Part shown: positions 7,422-16,375 of the stretch, piece by piece
Numbering within the stretch: position 1 is the stretch's first letter
Layout of the letters: each line of letters begins with the position of its first letter
Source of the DNA: Streptomyces nigrescens
Lineage (GTDB): Bacteria; Actinomycetota; Actinomycetes; Streptomycetales; Streptomycetaceae
Assembly (NCBI GenBank): GCA_024349765.1
Contig: AP026073.1
Span: forward strand, 3,968,001 to 4,032,000
Direction: 5' to 3'
Length of the DNA: 64,000 nucleotides
Translations under genes and position numbers: made by a program
Notes under the pieces: generated by a model
Databases searched by the model: none
The model's input: the letters and a program-made list of their open reading frames with translations, nothing else
Told to the model about the DNA's origin: nothing

Positions 7422-8432
7422 ATGCGATACATCAAACTCGGAACGACCGGACTGGAAGTCTCCGCCATCGCCCTCGGCTGCATGAGCTTCGGCGAGCCGG
7501 ACCGGGGCGGCGAGCCCTGGTCGCTGGGCGCGGACGCCAGCCGGGACATCATCAAGCAGGCCCTCGAGGGCGGCGTCAACTTCCTCGACACGGCCAATGG
7601 GTACAGCGCCGGAAGCAGCGAGGAGATCGTCGGCCAGGCGGTCAAGGACTTCACCCGGCGCGAGGAGGTCGTTCTCTCCACCAAGGTCTGGATGCGGATG
7701 CGCCCCGGCCCGAACGGCGCCGGGCTGTCCCGCAAGGCGATCTTCGCCGAGCTCGACGCCTCCCTGAAGCGGCTGGGGACCGACTACATCGACCTGTACC
7801 AGATCCACCGCTGGGACTACGACACCCCGATCGAGGAAACCCTCGAGGCGCTGCACGATGCGGTCAAGTCCGGGAAGGTCCGCTACATCGGAGCCTCTTC
7901 CATGTACGCCTGGCAGTTCGCCAAGGCTCTGTACCTGGCTGACCTGAACGGCTGGACCCGGTTCGTGTCGATGCAGGACCACTACAACCTCATCCACCGA
8001 GAAGCAGAGCGGGAGATGCTCCCGCTCTGCGCCGACCAGGGCATCGGCGTGATCCCGTGGAGCCCGCTGGCGCGGGGCAGGCTGACGCGGGTCCGGGACA
8101 CCGCCACGGCGCGTGCCGAGACCGACGAGGGCGGCAAGATCCTCTACCGCGACGGGGACCAGGCAGTGGCCGAGCGCGTCCACGAGATCGCGGGCAAGCG
8201 GGGTCTGTCCCCGGCCCAGGTCGCCCTGGCCTGGGTCATGCGCAACCCGGCGGTGACCTCGCCCATCGTCGGGGTCACCAAGCCGGCCCAGCTGGCCGAC
8301 GCGGTCGCCGCGGTGGACGTCGAACTCGACGAAGACGAGGCCGCCTACTTGGAGGAGCCCTACCAGCCGCACGAGGCCGCCTACCTGGAGGAGTCCTTCT
8401 ACAAGTCGCGCCCTGTGGCGGGCTCCCGGTAG
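7422..8432 (+). CDS. Aldo/keto reductase
   Basis: 336 aa, a complete NADPH-dependent (beta/alpha)8 oxidoreductase of the AKR superfamily. It shows the N-terminal hairpin MRYIKLGTTGLEVSAIALG, FLDTANGYSAGSSEEIVG with catalytic Asp and Tyr, VVLSTKVW with catalytic Lys, a YQIHRWDYDTP segment with the catalytic His, and a C-terminal NADP loop region (SPIVGVTKPAQL). It is a YajO/IolS-like member that probably reduces small aldehydes or ketones. The C-terminus carries a small duplication (EAAYLEEPYQPHEAAYLEES). The start codon sits about 7 bp after a MerR-type -10, suggesting a leaderless, inducer-controlled transcript. No MerR gene is adjacent. Confidence 0.88.
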   Translation: MRYIKLGTTGLEVSAIALGCMSFGEPDRGGEPWSLGADASRDIIKQALEGGVNFLDTANGYSAGSSEEIVGQAVKDFTRREEVVLSTKVWMRMRPGPNGAGLSRKAIFAELDASLKRLGTDYIDLYQIHRWDYDTPIEETLEALHDAVKSGKVRYIGASSMYAWQFAKALYLADLNGWTRFVSMQDHYNLIHREAEREMLPLCADQGIGVIPWSPLARGRLTRVRDTATARAETDEGGKILYRDGDQAVAERVHEIAGKRGLSPAQVALAWVMRNPAVTSPIVGVTKPAQLADAVAAVDVELDEDEAAYLEEPYQPHEAAYLEESFYKSRPVAGSR

Positions 8433-8476
8433 TCCGGGCTACCGCCGGGCCTTCGACGAGTCCTTGGCCTCGGCCT

Positions 8477-8667
8477 TCACAGCCCTGTGGTGGGCCCGCG
8501 GTGCTTGCGGGCGGTCGCGCGCAACTGCATGATCTGCGCGCGGCCCGCCGGCGCGGTGAGCAGGATGCCCGCCACCGCGGCCAGCAGCAGGGCCACGCGC
8601 AGCGGAACGTGCCCGTGGGCACCGAAGTAGCTGACGTCCACCGACTGCTCCTGAGTTTGGTCAATTG
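8477..8667 (-). pseudogene. LapA-like (DUF1049) membrane protein C-terminal stub
   Basis: Ending at TGA 8477-8479, the reverse frame reads SVDVSYFGAHGHVPLRVALL, LLAAVAGILLTAPAG and MQLRATARKHRGP: the second transmembrane segment and basic tail of the lipopolysaccharide-assembly-protein-A domain family. The frame is cut exactly at the IS left end (8669). The first half is not present on the other side of the element. Confidence 0.6.
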
Positions 8668-8668
8668 G

Positions 8669-9645
8669 TAAGAGATTTCGCGGGTAGGGGCGTCAGGCCG
8701 ATGTGACGTGGGGACCGGGATCCGTTTTGACGTGGGACTCCTATTACATCTCTACATCTGAAATCGGAGCACCGGTGCCCGCCGTCGAAGCATGGGCGAT
8801 CGAGCCTTTGTGGGTCCAGTTCGAGGCCCTCCTGCCACCGCATCTCGAGACACATCCGTGGGGCTGTCACAACCCACGGATCCCGGACCGGATCGTGTTC
8901 GACAAGCTCGTCGCGAAACTCGTCTTCGGCGGCTCGTACGCGAAGCACGCCGATCAATCGTGCTCGGCAACCACGATGAGAACCCGACGCAACGAGTGGA
9001 TCGCGGCCGGTGTCTTCGCAGGGCTGGAGCAGATCGTGTTGGAGACCTGCGACCGTGTCGTGGGCCTGGACCTGGCCGAAATCACCGTCGACGGGCAGAT
9101 CACCAAGGCGCCCTGCGGTGGCGAGGTCGCCGGGAAATCACCGATTGACCGGGGAAAACTCGGGATCAAGTGGTCGCGGATGACCGACGGACGCGGGATC
9201 CCGCTGGGCTGTGTGGTGACCGGCGCGAACCGGCACGACTCCCCGTTCCTGCGCCCGACGCTGGAGAAGCTGGGGCGTTTCGAGCTCGCGTTGCCTGAGC
9301 AGATCACGGTGCACCTTGACGCGGGCTACGACTCCACGGTCACCCGCAAACTGCTGACCGATCTCGGCTGCGAGTGGCGGATCCAGCCCAAGGGCGTCGT
9401 GATCCCGATCAACCACACTCGCCGCTGGGCCGTCGAGCGCACCAACTCCCTGGTACAGCCGCGGCTTCAACTTCACCCTGTCCTGCACGGAACGTCGAGC
9501 GGTCGTCATCAACGCACTGCTCGCGTTGATGACCGCGATCATCGTGATCCGACGCCTCGTCCGCGAAGCCTGGACCAGCCAACGCTGGGACACACGGCCA
9601 GCCCGCCGACCATGACGCCTTGTCCTCTACCCGCGGAATCTCTAA
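8669..9645. mobile_element. IS5-family-like insertion sequence (~977 bp)
   Basis: Left end TAAGAGATTTCGCGGGTAGG and right end (complement TTAGAGATTCCGCGGGTAGA) form ~22-bp terminal inverted repeats around a single transposase gene. The insertion interrupts a LapA-like gene. No flanking target duplication is obvious, so the flanks may have been rearranged. The transposase has one frameshift. Confidence 0.75.
8775..9615 (+). pseudogene. IS5-type transposase with +1 frameshift
   Basis: Starts at GTG 8775 after CGGAG. It contains the N-terminal IEPLWVQFEALLPPH block, the DDE segments AEITVDGQITKAPCGGEVAG, TVHLDAGYDSTVTRKLLTDL and RRWAVERTNS, and the C-terminal WYSRGFNFTLSCTERRAVV. The last part is in another frame: one extra C in the CCC run at 9448-9450 shifts it. 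Without that base the protein would run to TGA at 9613-9615 (about 280 aa). This is either a recent inactivation or a sequencing error. Confidence 0.75.
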
Positions 9646-9793
9646 GCCTTACCGCAGCCGAGTTCGAAGTCACTGGCGGGGGTAGAGGCAGCGCCGCTGC
9701 CACTCGTGTTCCTGGTCCTGGACGCAGGACACCGCGTCTCGGGCGGTACGTCAAATTCCACAGATGCCGGGGCGTTCAGGTGATCGATGACGA

Positions 9794-10759
9794 GTGGGTG
9801 TACCACGACAGCTGGCTCGGTCACGCGTGTCACTGTCGCCCGGCTGCGGACCTTGGCGACCGTCGAACCGGCGCGGTGCCGGTGAACCCGCAGCAACCAC
9901 CATCCGCCCCGCACCGGAACGGGACCTGCTCGTCTTCCTCCTGCGCGCCCAACTCGATGGCCTCGGCCAGCCGACGGAAAGGCAGCGCGCCCGCATGCTC
10001 GCCCGCGGCGACCTCGGCACCGACCTCCTCACCACCGGTGACACCGAGGCGTTTCTTGCCTGGGCAGAACGCATCCGCCCCCTGCTTGGGCCGGACGGCA
10101 CAGCCGTACCGGACGCGCTGCGCGAGCTGTACCCGAAGGTCCTCGACGACACCCGACTCGGGCCTGGATCGCTGCTACGCCGTATGGCTGCCGACCCTGG
10201 ACCCGACGTCGCGAGCGTGGTTCGGCGAAACGCGGCGGACGCCGTACGGCGAGCGCTGAGCAGCGGGCCGCAGGCCGCCTCCGTTCGCGACGTCGTGCAG
10301 GACTGGTGGCGCGATCAGGCCCCGGCCACCGGCGTCACGGTCCGCGACGACATGCGTCAGGAGGTCTTCCGCCCGCTCCCCATCCACCTCGGCGCGCTGG
10401 ACGAGACCCTGAAGTGGTGCGGCGACGCCGCCGAGGCGGCCGATACCCGCATCGACATCGAGCTGACGGTTCAGGACGGCACGCTGCACGTCTGGCTCGG
10501 CCTCGACAGGGTGGACGTCCGGGCGGCTTGCGATGATTTCGCCTGCCTGCTGTCGCACACCTTTCCGTACACCGACTGCCTGGCCGGTGACGACCATGTA
10601 CTGCTGCGCCTGCACGGCGATCTCGAGACAGATCCCCTTCATCCCTTGGCCGCAGCAGGCATGGATGCCTACGCCTCCGGGCCGAAGGACCGGCGACGGC
10701 TCATTGAGCAAGTCGCCGACGGGCCTGCTGAAGCACAGGACAAGCAGCCGTATTCGTGA
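9794..10759 (+). CDS. Hypothetical protein, N-terminus uncertain
   Basis: A frame of up to 321 aa. The first ~35 residues are low-complexity and probably not native; ordered sequence starts near PERDLLVFLLRAQLDGL. The protein is acidic and soluble, with Trp-rich helices (VVQDWWRDQAP, LDETLKWCGDAAEAA) and a beta-rich second half (IDIELTVQDGTLHVWLGLDR). I recognise no family. It starts just after the IS at 8669-9645, so its true N-terminus may have been lost. The ~150 bp between them (9646-9793) holds no gene I can name. Confidence 0.5.
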   Translation: MGVPRQLARSRVSLSPGCGPWRPSNRRGAGEPAATTIRPAPERDLLVFLLRAQLDGLGQPTERQRARMLARGDLGTDLLTTGDTEAFLAWAERIRPLLGPDGTAVPDALRELYPKVLDDTRLGPGSLLRRMAADPGPDVASVVRRNAADAVRRALSSGPQAASVRDVVQDWWRDQAPATGVTVRDDMRQEVFRPLPIHLGALDETLKWCGDAAEAADTRIDIELTVQDGTLHVWLGLDRVDVRAACDDFACLLSHTFPYTDCLAGDDHVLLRLHGDLETDPLHPLAAAGMDAYASGPKDRRRLIEQVADGPAEAQDKQPYS

Positions 10760-11080
10760 GCCCGTAACGCGAGCCGGGCCACGTTCTTCGCTCCGCTTCA
10801 GCGTGGCAGGGGCGTGACAGGAATGGCGCTGCAGAGCCCCCGCCGGCTCTGGAAGGAAACGGCTGCCCCTGGGCGCTCACCGAAGAACCGGCCGACGCCG
10901 GGACGGCGAAAAACTTGGTATGCGGAGCCGACGGGACCAGGTAACGTCTTGCTCATGTTCTTCCAGACGCCGATTTACGAGTGAGAGCGTGATGGGCCCC
11001 TGCTGACGTCCTTCGACGTCGCCGTGCCCGTCCCCCACCGATGAATCCGTAGATCACTTCACACCATTCCGGGAGAACCC

Positions 11081-11290
11081 GTGAGCAAGAACATCAACAA
11101 CCCCGTGGGCATGGGCGGCGGCCAGCGCAAGAAGCTGTCCCGCGCCGAACGGCAGAACAACGGTCCGCACCGCAACCTCGACCGCCAGGGTGCCGCCGAC
11201 CAGAAGGCGGAGCTGGTGCGCAAGATGCGCGAGAGGGCAGGCACAGCCGAGGGCGCCAGGCAGACGGGCGACGACACCGCACAGAGCTGA
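11081..11290 (+). CDS. DUF6243-like small protein
   Basis: 69 aa, highly basic and polar, reading MSKNINNPVGMGGGQRKKLS, then an NLDRQGAADQKAELVRKMRE helix and a disordered tail. This matches my recollection of the Streptomyces DUF6243 family, whose function is unknown. GTG start at 11081 with GGGAGAA upstream. It is followed by a perfect hairpin terminator and seems monocistronic. The ~320 bp upstream hold no other gene except a possible tiny leader frame near 10955-10984. Confidence 0.7.
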   Translation: MSKNINNPVGMGGGQRKKLSRAERQNNGPHRNLDRQGAADQKAELVRKMRERAGTAEGARQTGDDTAQS

Positions 11291-11324
11291 CGCACCGCCG
11301 CCGCAGGGCGGCACCGCCGGGGAA

Positions 11325-11355
11325 GGGCCCGGACCGCGACGCGCGGTCCGGGCCC
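11325..11355 (+). terminator. Perfect 14-bp stem terminator
   Basis: GGGCCCGGACCGCG (11325-11338), a three-base loop, and the exact complement CGCGGTCCGGGCCC (11342-11355), 35 bp after the DUF6243 stop codon. Confidence 0.75.
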
Positions 11356-11384
11356 TGCTGCCGTATCGGGCACGGCCGGTCCCG

Positions 11385-11590
11385 CTCAGCTCTCGGCCGA
11401 CCACCCGGGGCAGCCGCAGATTCAGCAGCCCCGTCACCGCCACCGCCCCGAGCTGCACCAGCAGCGTCACCACCAGCGCGTTCCCCGTGCCCAGCCCGGG
11501 CGACACCGCCAGGAAAAGCGTGCCGAGCGCCGCCACCCCCACGGCCAGCGAGGACTGCTGCGCGGTCAGGCGGATGCACTCGCCCGGGAG
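11385..11590 (-). pseudogene. MFS transporter C-terminal stub
   Basis: The reverse frame reads TAQQSSLAVGVAALGTLFLA, then LVVTLLVQLGAVAVTGLLNL and RLPRVVG: the last two membrane segments of a drug:H+ antiporter of the 14-TM type (AQQ motif before TM13). Both the upstream part of the gene and its native stop are missing. Upstream of about 11590 the frame is no longer transporter-like. Confidence 0.55.
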
Positions 11591-11779
11591 ATCCGTGAGG
11601 TCGATATGCGTATCCAGCGTACGAATTGGGAGGTCGATCTGCTGGACTGAGTGTCCCAGCCGGCTGGGACGATGTGGAGCAGGTAGCAGCTTCGGGGGCG
11701 TGCACCCGCCGAGGGCTGGCGGCTTTCCAGCCCACTCCTGGCGCGTGATGAGCAACGTGGGGGTTCGACTCCCCATCAA

Positions 11780-12296
11780 CAGTGCATCTCAGTACCGCGT
11801 ACAGGGTCAAGGCGCACATTGCACAGCACATCACCACGTGCAGATCCGAGGCGGCGAGGACGGGTTCGGGGCATTTTTGCATCGCAGCACCATGGAGAAC
11901 GGCGATCTCCGTCGGATATTGTTGGCGATTTTGGCGGCGCTCCAGTCATCCCTCGCGAACGAGACTTCCGCGAAAGCCAGGTCGCTTGAGAACGCTGGCC
12001 ACAGTCGGTCTCAAACGACCTGGCAAACGCGCTGGTCAGCAACCCACCACACGCCAGACGCAGTGACACAGGACGGCACGTCCCGCCCGTACCTCGTCCA
12101 CGTTGAAACGCTGGCGCCTGGAAGGCCACGGCCGCGCCGGGAACAGCCGGGGCGGTCGGCACGGTTGCATCGACCGAGGGGCCGGAGCCGCACGGGCGGG
12201 GAGCACGGAGACCACAAGGTCGTCCGCCCCACCAGGATCCGGGCCCCAAGGATCGCGGTACGCCCGCCGCGCACTCAGACCAGGATGTATTTCCGC
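11780..12296. other. Gene-poor stretch
   Basis: No gene can be supported. Frames on both strands are arginine/proline-rich shadows. A reverse frame near 11850-11960 (ARDDWSAAKIANNIRRRSPF) looks vaguely protein-like but has no start, stop context or known motif. It ends in the ribosome site of the PIG-L gene (AGGAGG at 12297). Confidence 0.4.
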
Positions 12297-12310
12297 AGGA
12301 GGACTTGTTC

Positions 12311-13144
12311 ATGACTGACCGGCCCTTGACGCTCATGGCAGTGCACGCCCATCCCGACGACGAGGCCACTGGGACCGGAGGGGTTCTCGCGCGGTACGCG
12401 GCGGAGGGCATCCGCACGGTTCTCGTGACGTGTACCGACGGCGGTTGCGGTGACGGACCGGGGGGTGTCAAGCCGGGCGACCCCGGGCACGATCCGGCGG
12501 TCGTCGCCTTGATGCGCCGTCAAGAACTTGAGGCGAGCTGTGACGTCCTGAAGGTCAGCGATCTGGAGATGCTGGACTATGCCGACTCCGGGATGATCGG
12601 CTGGCCGAGCAACGACGCCCCCGGCTCCTTCTGGCAGACCCCCGTGGAGGTAGGCGCCGCCCGACTCGCGGAACTCATGCGGCACTACCGACCCGATGTG
12701 GTCGTCACCTACGACGAGAACGGCTTCTACGGCCACCCCGACCACATCCAGGCCCACCGCATCACGATGGCGGCGCTGGAGATGACCGGGCTGACCCCGA
12801 AGGTGTACTGGACGACGATGCCCCGCTCGATGATGCAGCGGTTCGGGGAGACCATGCGCGAGTTTCAGGAGGACATGCCGGAGCCGGATCCTGCCGAGGC
12901 CGCTGCGATAGCCGAGATCGGCCTCCCCGACGATGAGATCACCACGTGGGTGGACACCACCGCATTCAGCGGTCAGAAGTTCGATGCCCTGGCCGCGCAC
13001 GCCAGTCAGGGCGAGAACATCTTCTTCCTCAAGATGGGCAAGGAGAGGTTCGGCGAGTTGATGGGCATGGAGACCTTCGTACGCGTCAAGGACGCCACCG
13101 GCGCGACCGTACCCGAGAACGATCTCTTCGCCGGCCTGCGCTAA
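12311..13144 (+). CDS. PIG-L family deacetylase (Mca/MshB-like)
   Basis: 277 aa. The zinc-binding AHPDDE motif is at residues 13-18, followed by GTGGVLARYAAEGIRTVLVTCTDG; a second metal motif, GFYGHPDHIQAHR, contains HxxH. The family deacetylates sugar amides or cleaves mycothiol conjugates in actinobacteria. Strong overall resemblance to mycothiol S-conjugate amidase-type enzymes suggests a detoxification role, but the substrate is inference. ATG at 12311 with AGGAGG eight bases upstream. Monocistronic. Confidence 0.88.
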   Translation: MTDRPLTLMAVHAHPDDEATGTGGVLARYAAEGIRTVLVTCTDGGCGDGPGGVKPGDPGHDPAVVALMRRQELEASCDVLKVSDLEMLDYADSGMIGWPSNDAPGSFWQTPVEVGAARLAELMRHYRPDVVVTYDENGFYGHPDHIQAHRITMAALEMTGLTPKVYWTTMPRSMMQRFGETMREFQEDMPEPDPAEAAAIAEIGLPDDEITTWVDTTAFSGQKFDALAAHASQGENIFFLKMGKERFGELMGMETFVRVKDATGATVPENDLFAGLR

Positions 13145-13593
13145 TCCGCCCGTCCGGCCGGGGTGCGAGAAGACTCATCGGCCGCACGGCGTGATCGAGC
13201 ACACACCCGGAGGCTTGTCGACGCGAGTTCCGCTCCGGCAGCCTGGGTCCAGGCACTCGCCGGCCACGTCGACGCGTGCCCGCGCCCGCGGGGTTGGCCC
13301 CCCGGGGCCTGCCCTTGCGGGTAGCGGGGTGTAGCGGCTCCCCGTGCCCGCCCCCAGCGCTCGAGCAGCTCCCAGCAGCCCTCGCACGGAGCGCTGTACC
13401 TGACGGATTCGACGCCCGGATCTTCCATACCCCCTTAACCGCCATCAGGTTACTGAGCAGCGACGACAGCCACCGAGGCCATACGGCACTCCGTGATTTC
13501 GATCTTGGTGCACGCCTGTGCCGGCCGCTCGGGCTCCGAACCACCAGCCACAAGCTGAATGGGGCAGCAAACGAGGACGGCGCCGCACGTGGA
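13145..13593. other. Gene-poor stretch with weak coding traces
   Basis: No gene can be supported firmly. A reverse frame from 13428 begins plausibly (VESVRYSAPCEGCWELLERW) but decays into low-complexity sequence after ~50 codons. It could be a broken small gene. Confidence 0.3.
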
Positions 13594-14196
13594 TCAGTCA
13601 TCCTGCAGTGAACGCAGAAGGCGTGCTCGTGCGTCAGCCCTTCTATCTCTTTCGGCTGCGTCCTTCGACTCCGGGGTGGCGTGAGAAATGGTCTCTTCGG
13701 ATGTGGTGTCGGCATTGGCCAGCAGTGCCTCGTCGATCATCTTGCTGGTGCGGATGACGACGGACTCCGTCGGCTCCTGGGGCCAGACGGTAATGAGGTA
13801 GTCCTCGACCGGCTCGTCGCTGACCCCGTCCAGGTTGATCGAGCGCCCCGATGCGTGAACGCGCATTCGATACCAGCCGGGCCCCTGGGGGTTAAGCACA
13901 GGGAGAGCGTCCGGCGCGATCTCGTAGTCGGAGTTGATTCGCAGGTCGCCTGTGGTCGACCGCACGCTGATCTCTACGATCTCTTCCCAGCCGGTCGCCT
14001 CAACGGGCGGTGCGGGGTCATAGCAGTGGGCTTCTACTCGCACGTGGCCGGTGTTGATGCCGGTGAGGATCCATGCTCCGTGGTCCATCGGAGCGGCGAG
14101 GCCGTTTGACCATCGCACCGTTTCCATGGGCACTGGGGCGTCGTCTGAGACGCCGAAGATGCCTTCGTTGACGAACATTTCCGACGATGCGGTCAC
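13594..14196 (-). CDS. Conserved-looking hypothetical protein
   Basis: 200 aa, acidic, mostly beta (WILTGINTGHVRVEAHCYD, EEIVEISVRSTTGDLRI, YRMRVHASGRSINLDG), with a charged helical C-terminal tail (ESKDAAERDRRADARARLLR). It has no signal peptide or membrane segment. The composition resembles cytoplasmic proteins found near polymorphic-toxin or ICE loci, but I do not recognise the family. Start at ATG 14196. There is no operon partner. Confidence 0.6.
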   Translation of the reverse strand: MTASSEMFVNEGIFGVSDDAPVPMETVRWSNGLAAPMDHGAWILTGINTGHVRVEAHCYDPAPPVEATGWEEIVEISVRSTTGDLRINSDYEIAPDALPVLNPQGPGWYRMRVHASGRSINLDGVSDEPVEDYLITVWPQEPTESVVIRTSKMIDEALLANADTTSEETISHATPESKDAAERDRRADARARLLRSLQDD

Positions 14197-14285
14197 GTGT
14201 ACGAGGCTACCCGGGGGAGCAAGTTTGGAGGGGCCGCTGCGGAGAATCCCGCAGCGCCCCCTCTATGAACGGTCGGTCGCCGATG

Positions 14286-14523
14286 AGAACCCGGTAGGGT
14301 CGACCGCACTCCGGACGGCGCGTTCGCCTGCCTGGCCGCGGCCTGGGCCGGGCGAGTGAGCAGCGTGAGCGACGACCGCGCGACGCCGACCGGAGTGTTG
14401 GTACGCCCGGACGGCGTGGTCGCCTGGGCCTCCGACATCGCCGCAGTCACCCGCCTCGATGCTGCCCTCCACCGATGGGCCGGCGCTCCGTCGTCCTCAC
14501 CCGAGCACGAGCCGGTGGGCTGA
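14286..14523 (+). pseudogene. FAD-dependent aromatic monooxygenase C-terminal stub
   Basis: The plus frame ending at TGA 14521-14523 reads LVRPDGVVAWASDIAAVTRL, followed by DAALHRWAG, the closing thioredoxin-like strand/helix of PheA/TfdB-type FAD monooxygenases (compare LVRPDARIAWAS in the intact enzyme at 35691-37163). The FAD- and NADPH-binding domains are absent. Confidence 0.6.
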
Positions 14524-14524
14524 C

Positions 14525-14800
14525 CCCCTGTCCGCGTTGATGAGTACCCGGTTCAGATGGGCTTCGGAGGGCTGGGGCAGCCTCTCGTAGTCGCGCGCAT
14601 CGCGGCGGGCGTTCATATATCAGCCGATCGTTCGCTCGACCTTCCAACGGTGGGGCAGGACGACGAAGCCCTTCGCGCCTCTCGGTCTGGAGAGGACGCG
14701 CAGGGGGAGCCAGCGGCGTTCGCGGGCCCAGTCCACGAGCTCAGCGGCGTAGCCGCGGTCGGCCCAGAAGGCTCGACCCGGACTTCATGGTTCCGAGCCT
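14525..14800 (-). pseudogene. IS5-family transposase C-terminal remnant
   Basis: On the reverse strand one frame reads GAKGFVVLPHRWKVERTIG, then an in-frame stop, then YMNARRDARDYERLPQPSEA and HLNRVLINADRG. This is the RWxxERT...RDYER catalytic tail of an IS5-type transposase. The in-frame stop and missing N-terminus show it is dead. Confidence 0.6.
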
Positions 14801-14822
14801 CACCGCGTCCAGGGCAGATACC

Positions 14823-15437
14823 TCACGTGATCAGGCCGGCGCTGGTCAGCCAGATGTGTTCGCATGTCGCCGACGCCTCTTGGAGCTTCTCGCGGGATTC
14901 CTGTGAAGCGTGGTAGAAGGTCCGCTCGATCATCCAGCACAGCGCGCGTGCCATCGCCGAGGCCTGGTCCGGTGCAGCGCCGGCCTGGACGCCGGCGCGT
15001 TCCAGGACGGCGGTGATGGCCGCGATGAACAGGTCAGCCGTGTGCTTCCACAGTTCACCGATCTCCGGCACGGTCAACGACAGGTCGATCGCCGTGCGCA
15101 TGACCGGGCCGTGTTCGTTCCACAGCTCGACCGTGCGCTGCATGGCTGCTGCGATGGCCTGGCGTGGCTCGTCGGTCTGCGCGGTGACCCGGGACCGTTC
15201 CCACAGGTGCTCGACGGTCCGGGCCACGAGTGCCGTGACCACTTCTTGCTTGGAGCCGAAGTAGAAGTACAGGGCCCCGCGTGTGATGCCGGCGCCCTGG
15301 GCGATGTCGCCGACGGTCATGGCGTCGTAGCCCTTGTGCGCCAGCAGGGCTTCGCAGGTGTCGAGGATGGCCCGCTCCCGGACATCCCCCTTGCGCTCGG
15401 TGGTGCGACGGCTGCGCGCGGAATGGTGGCCGGGCAT
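14823..15437 (-). CDS. TetR/AcrR family regulator
   Basis: About 204 aa. The N-terminal TetR helix-turn-helix reads ILDTCEALLAHKGYDAMTVG, DIAQGAGITRGALYFYFGSK, followed by an all-helical ligand domain. ATG at 15437 overlaps the TGA of the upstream SDR gene (TGATG), so it is translationally coupled as the second gene of an SDR-TetR operon. It probably represses that operon through the direct repeats at 16343-16375. Confidence 0.87.
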   Translation of the reverse strand: MPGHHSARSRRTTERKGDVRERAILDTCEALLAHKGYDAMTVGDIAQGAGITRGALYFYFGSKQEVVTALVARTVEHLWERSRVTAQTDEPRQAIAAAMQRTVELWNEHGPVMRTAIDLSLTVPEIGELWKHTADLFIAAITAVLERAGVQAGAAPDQASAMARALCWMIERTFYHASQESREKLQEASATCEHIWLTSAGLIT

Positions 15438-16285
15438 CAGAGCTGAGCGCCCTCGGCGAAGTCGGTCGTACGCGAGAGTGTCTCCCACGCGCGGATGTCC
15501 TCGTCCACGGCCGTGCGCGCGGCGGTGACCAGCCGCAGCGCGTCCGAGCCCAGGACGAGGTGGGCCGGCGGCTGGTCGACCGTCGTGATGTGCACGACCG
15601 CTTCCCCCGCCTTGGTCGGGTTGCCGAGCTGGTTCCCGTTGGCCTTCTGCCGCGCTTCGCGGATGGGATCGAACAACTCGTCGTAGTCGTCGACGGTCCG
15701 CGCGGCGCGTGTCATGGACCGTCCGGCCCAGTCGGTGCGGAAGGAGCCGGGCTCGATCGCCGTCACGTGGATCCCGAACTGTGCGACCTCCTTGCCCAGT
15801 GCTTCGAGGATGCCTTCCAGGGCGAACTTGCTGCCGCAGTAGGCGGACATGCCGGGCACGGCCATAAGCCCGCCCATGGAGGTGACGGCCATCAGGTGTC
15901 CGCGGCGGCGTCGGCGCATGTGGGGCAGCGCCGCCTGCAGGGTGGCCACCGCCCCGAACACGTTCACCTCGAACTGCCGGCGCACCTCGGCCAGCGGGGT
16001 TTCCTCGAAGGTCCCCTCCAGGCCGTAGCCGGCGTTGGCGACGACGACGTCCAGAGGGCCGACGCTCCGCTCGACCTCCGCGACCGCGCCGGAGACGGCG
16101 TCACCGTCCGTCACGTCCAGGATGCGGCCGTGAGCGTGCCCGGGCCTGAGCTCTTCGAAGGCCCGCAGGTCCTTCTCGGAGCGGACGGTGCCGATGACGG
16201 TGTGCCCGACGGCCAGGGCGGCTTGGGCAAAAGCGCGCCCCAGGCCCGTGCTGACACCGGTGATGAGCCAGTTCCGCTTCTCCAT
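15437..16285 (-). CDS. Short-chain dehydrogenase/reductase (classical SDR)
   Basis: 282 aa. The Rossmann motif TGVSTGLG is near residue 9, then VVANAGYG and the catalytic YCGSK after TSMGG. The C-terminal tail PPAHLVLGSDALRLVTAART is typical of the ITGVSTGLG subgroup. ATG at 16285 with GGAGGAA just upstream. First gene of an operon with the TetR gene. A paralogue with the same layout is at 55005-55856. Substrate unknown; NAD(P)H-dependent oxidoreduction is expected. Confidence 0.88.
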   Translation of the reverse strand: MEKRNWLITGVSTGLGRAFAQAALAVGHTVIGTVRSEKDLRAFEELRPGHAHGRILDVTDGDAVSGAVAEVERSVGPLDVVVANAGYGLEGTFEETPLAEVRRQFEVNVFGAVATLQAALPHMRRRRRGHLMAVTSMGGLMAVPGMSAYCGSKFALEGILEALGKEVAQFGIHVTAIEPGSFRTDWAGRSMTRAARTVDDYDELFDPIREARQKANGNQLGNPTKAGEAVVHITTVDQPPAHLVLGSDALRLVTAARTAVDEDIRAWETLSRTTDFAEGAQL

Positions 16286-16342
16286 TGTTCCTCCAGAGAG
16301 GTCTCGCGAGGAGTCAGGTCGCCCTCTTCGGAAAAAGTCTAC

Positions 16343-16375
16343 ACCGTGTCGATTTTTATCGTTACCGCGTCGATT
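16343..16375. promoter_or_regulatory. Direct-repeat candidate operator of the SDR-TetR operon
   Basis: ACCGTGTCGATT (16343-16354) and ACCGCGTCGATT (16364-16375) match at 11 of 12 positions and are 21 bp apart, two helical turns. They lie 58-90 bp upstream of the SDR start codon. The first copy overlaps the small palindrome ACACCGTGT. This suits two TetR dimers binding on one DNA face. Confidence 0.5.
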
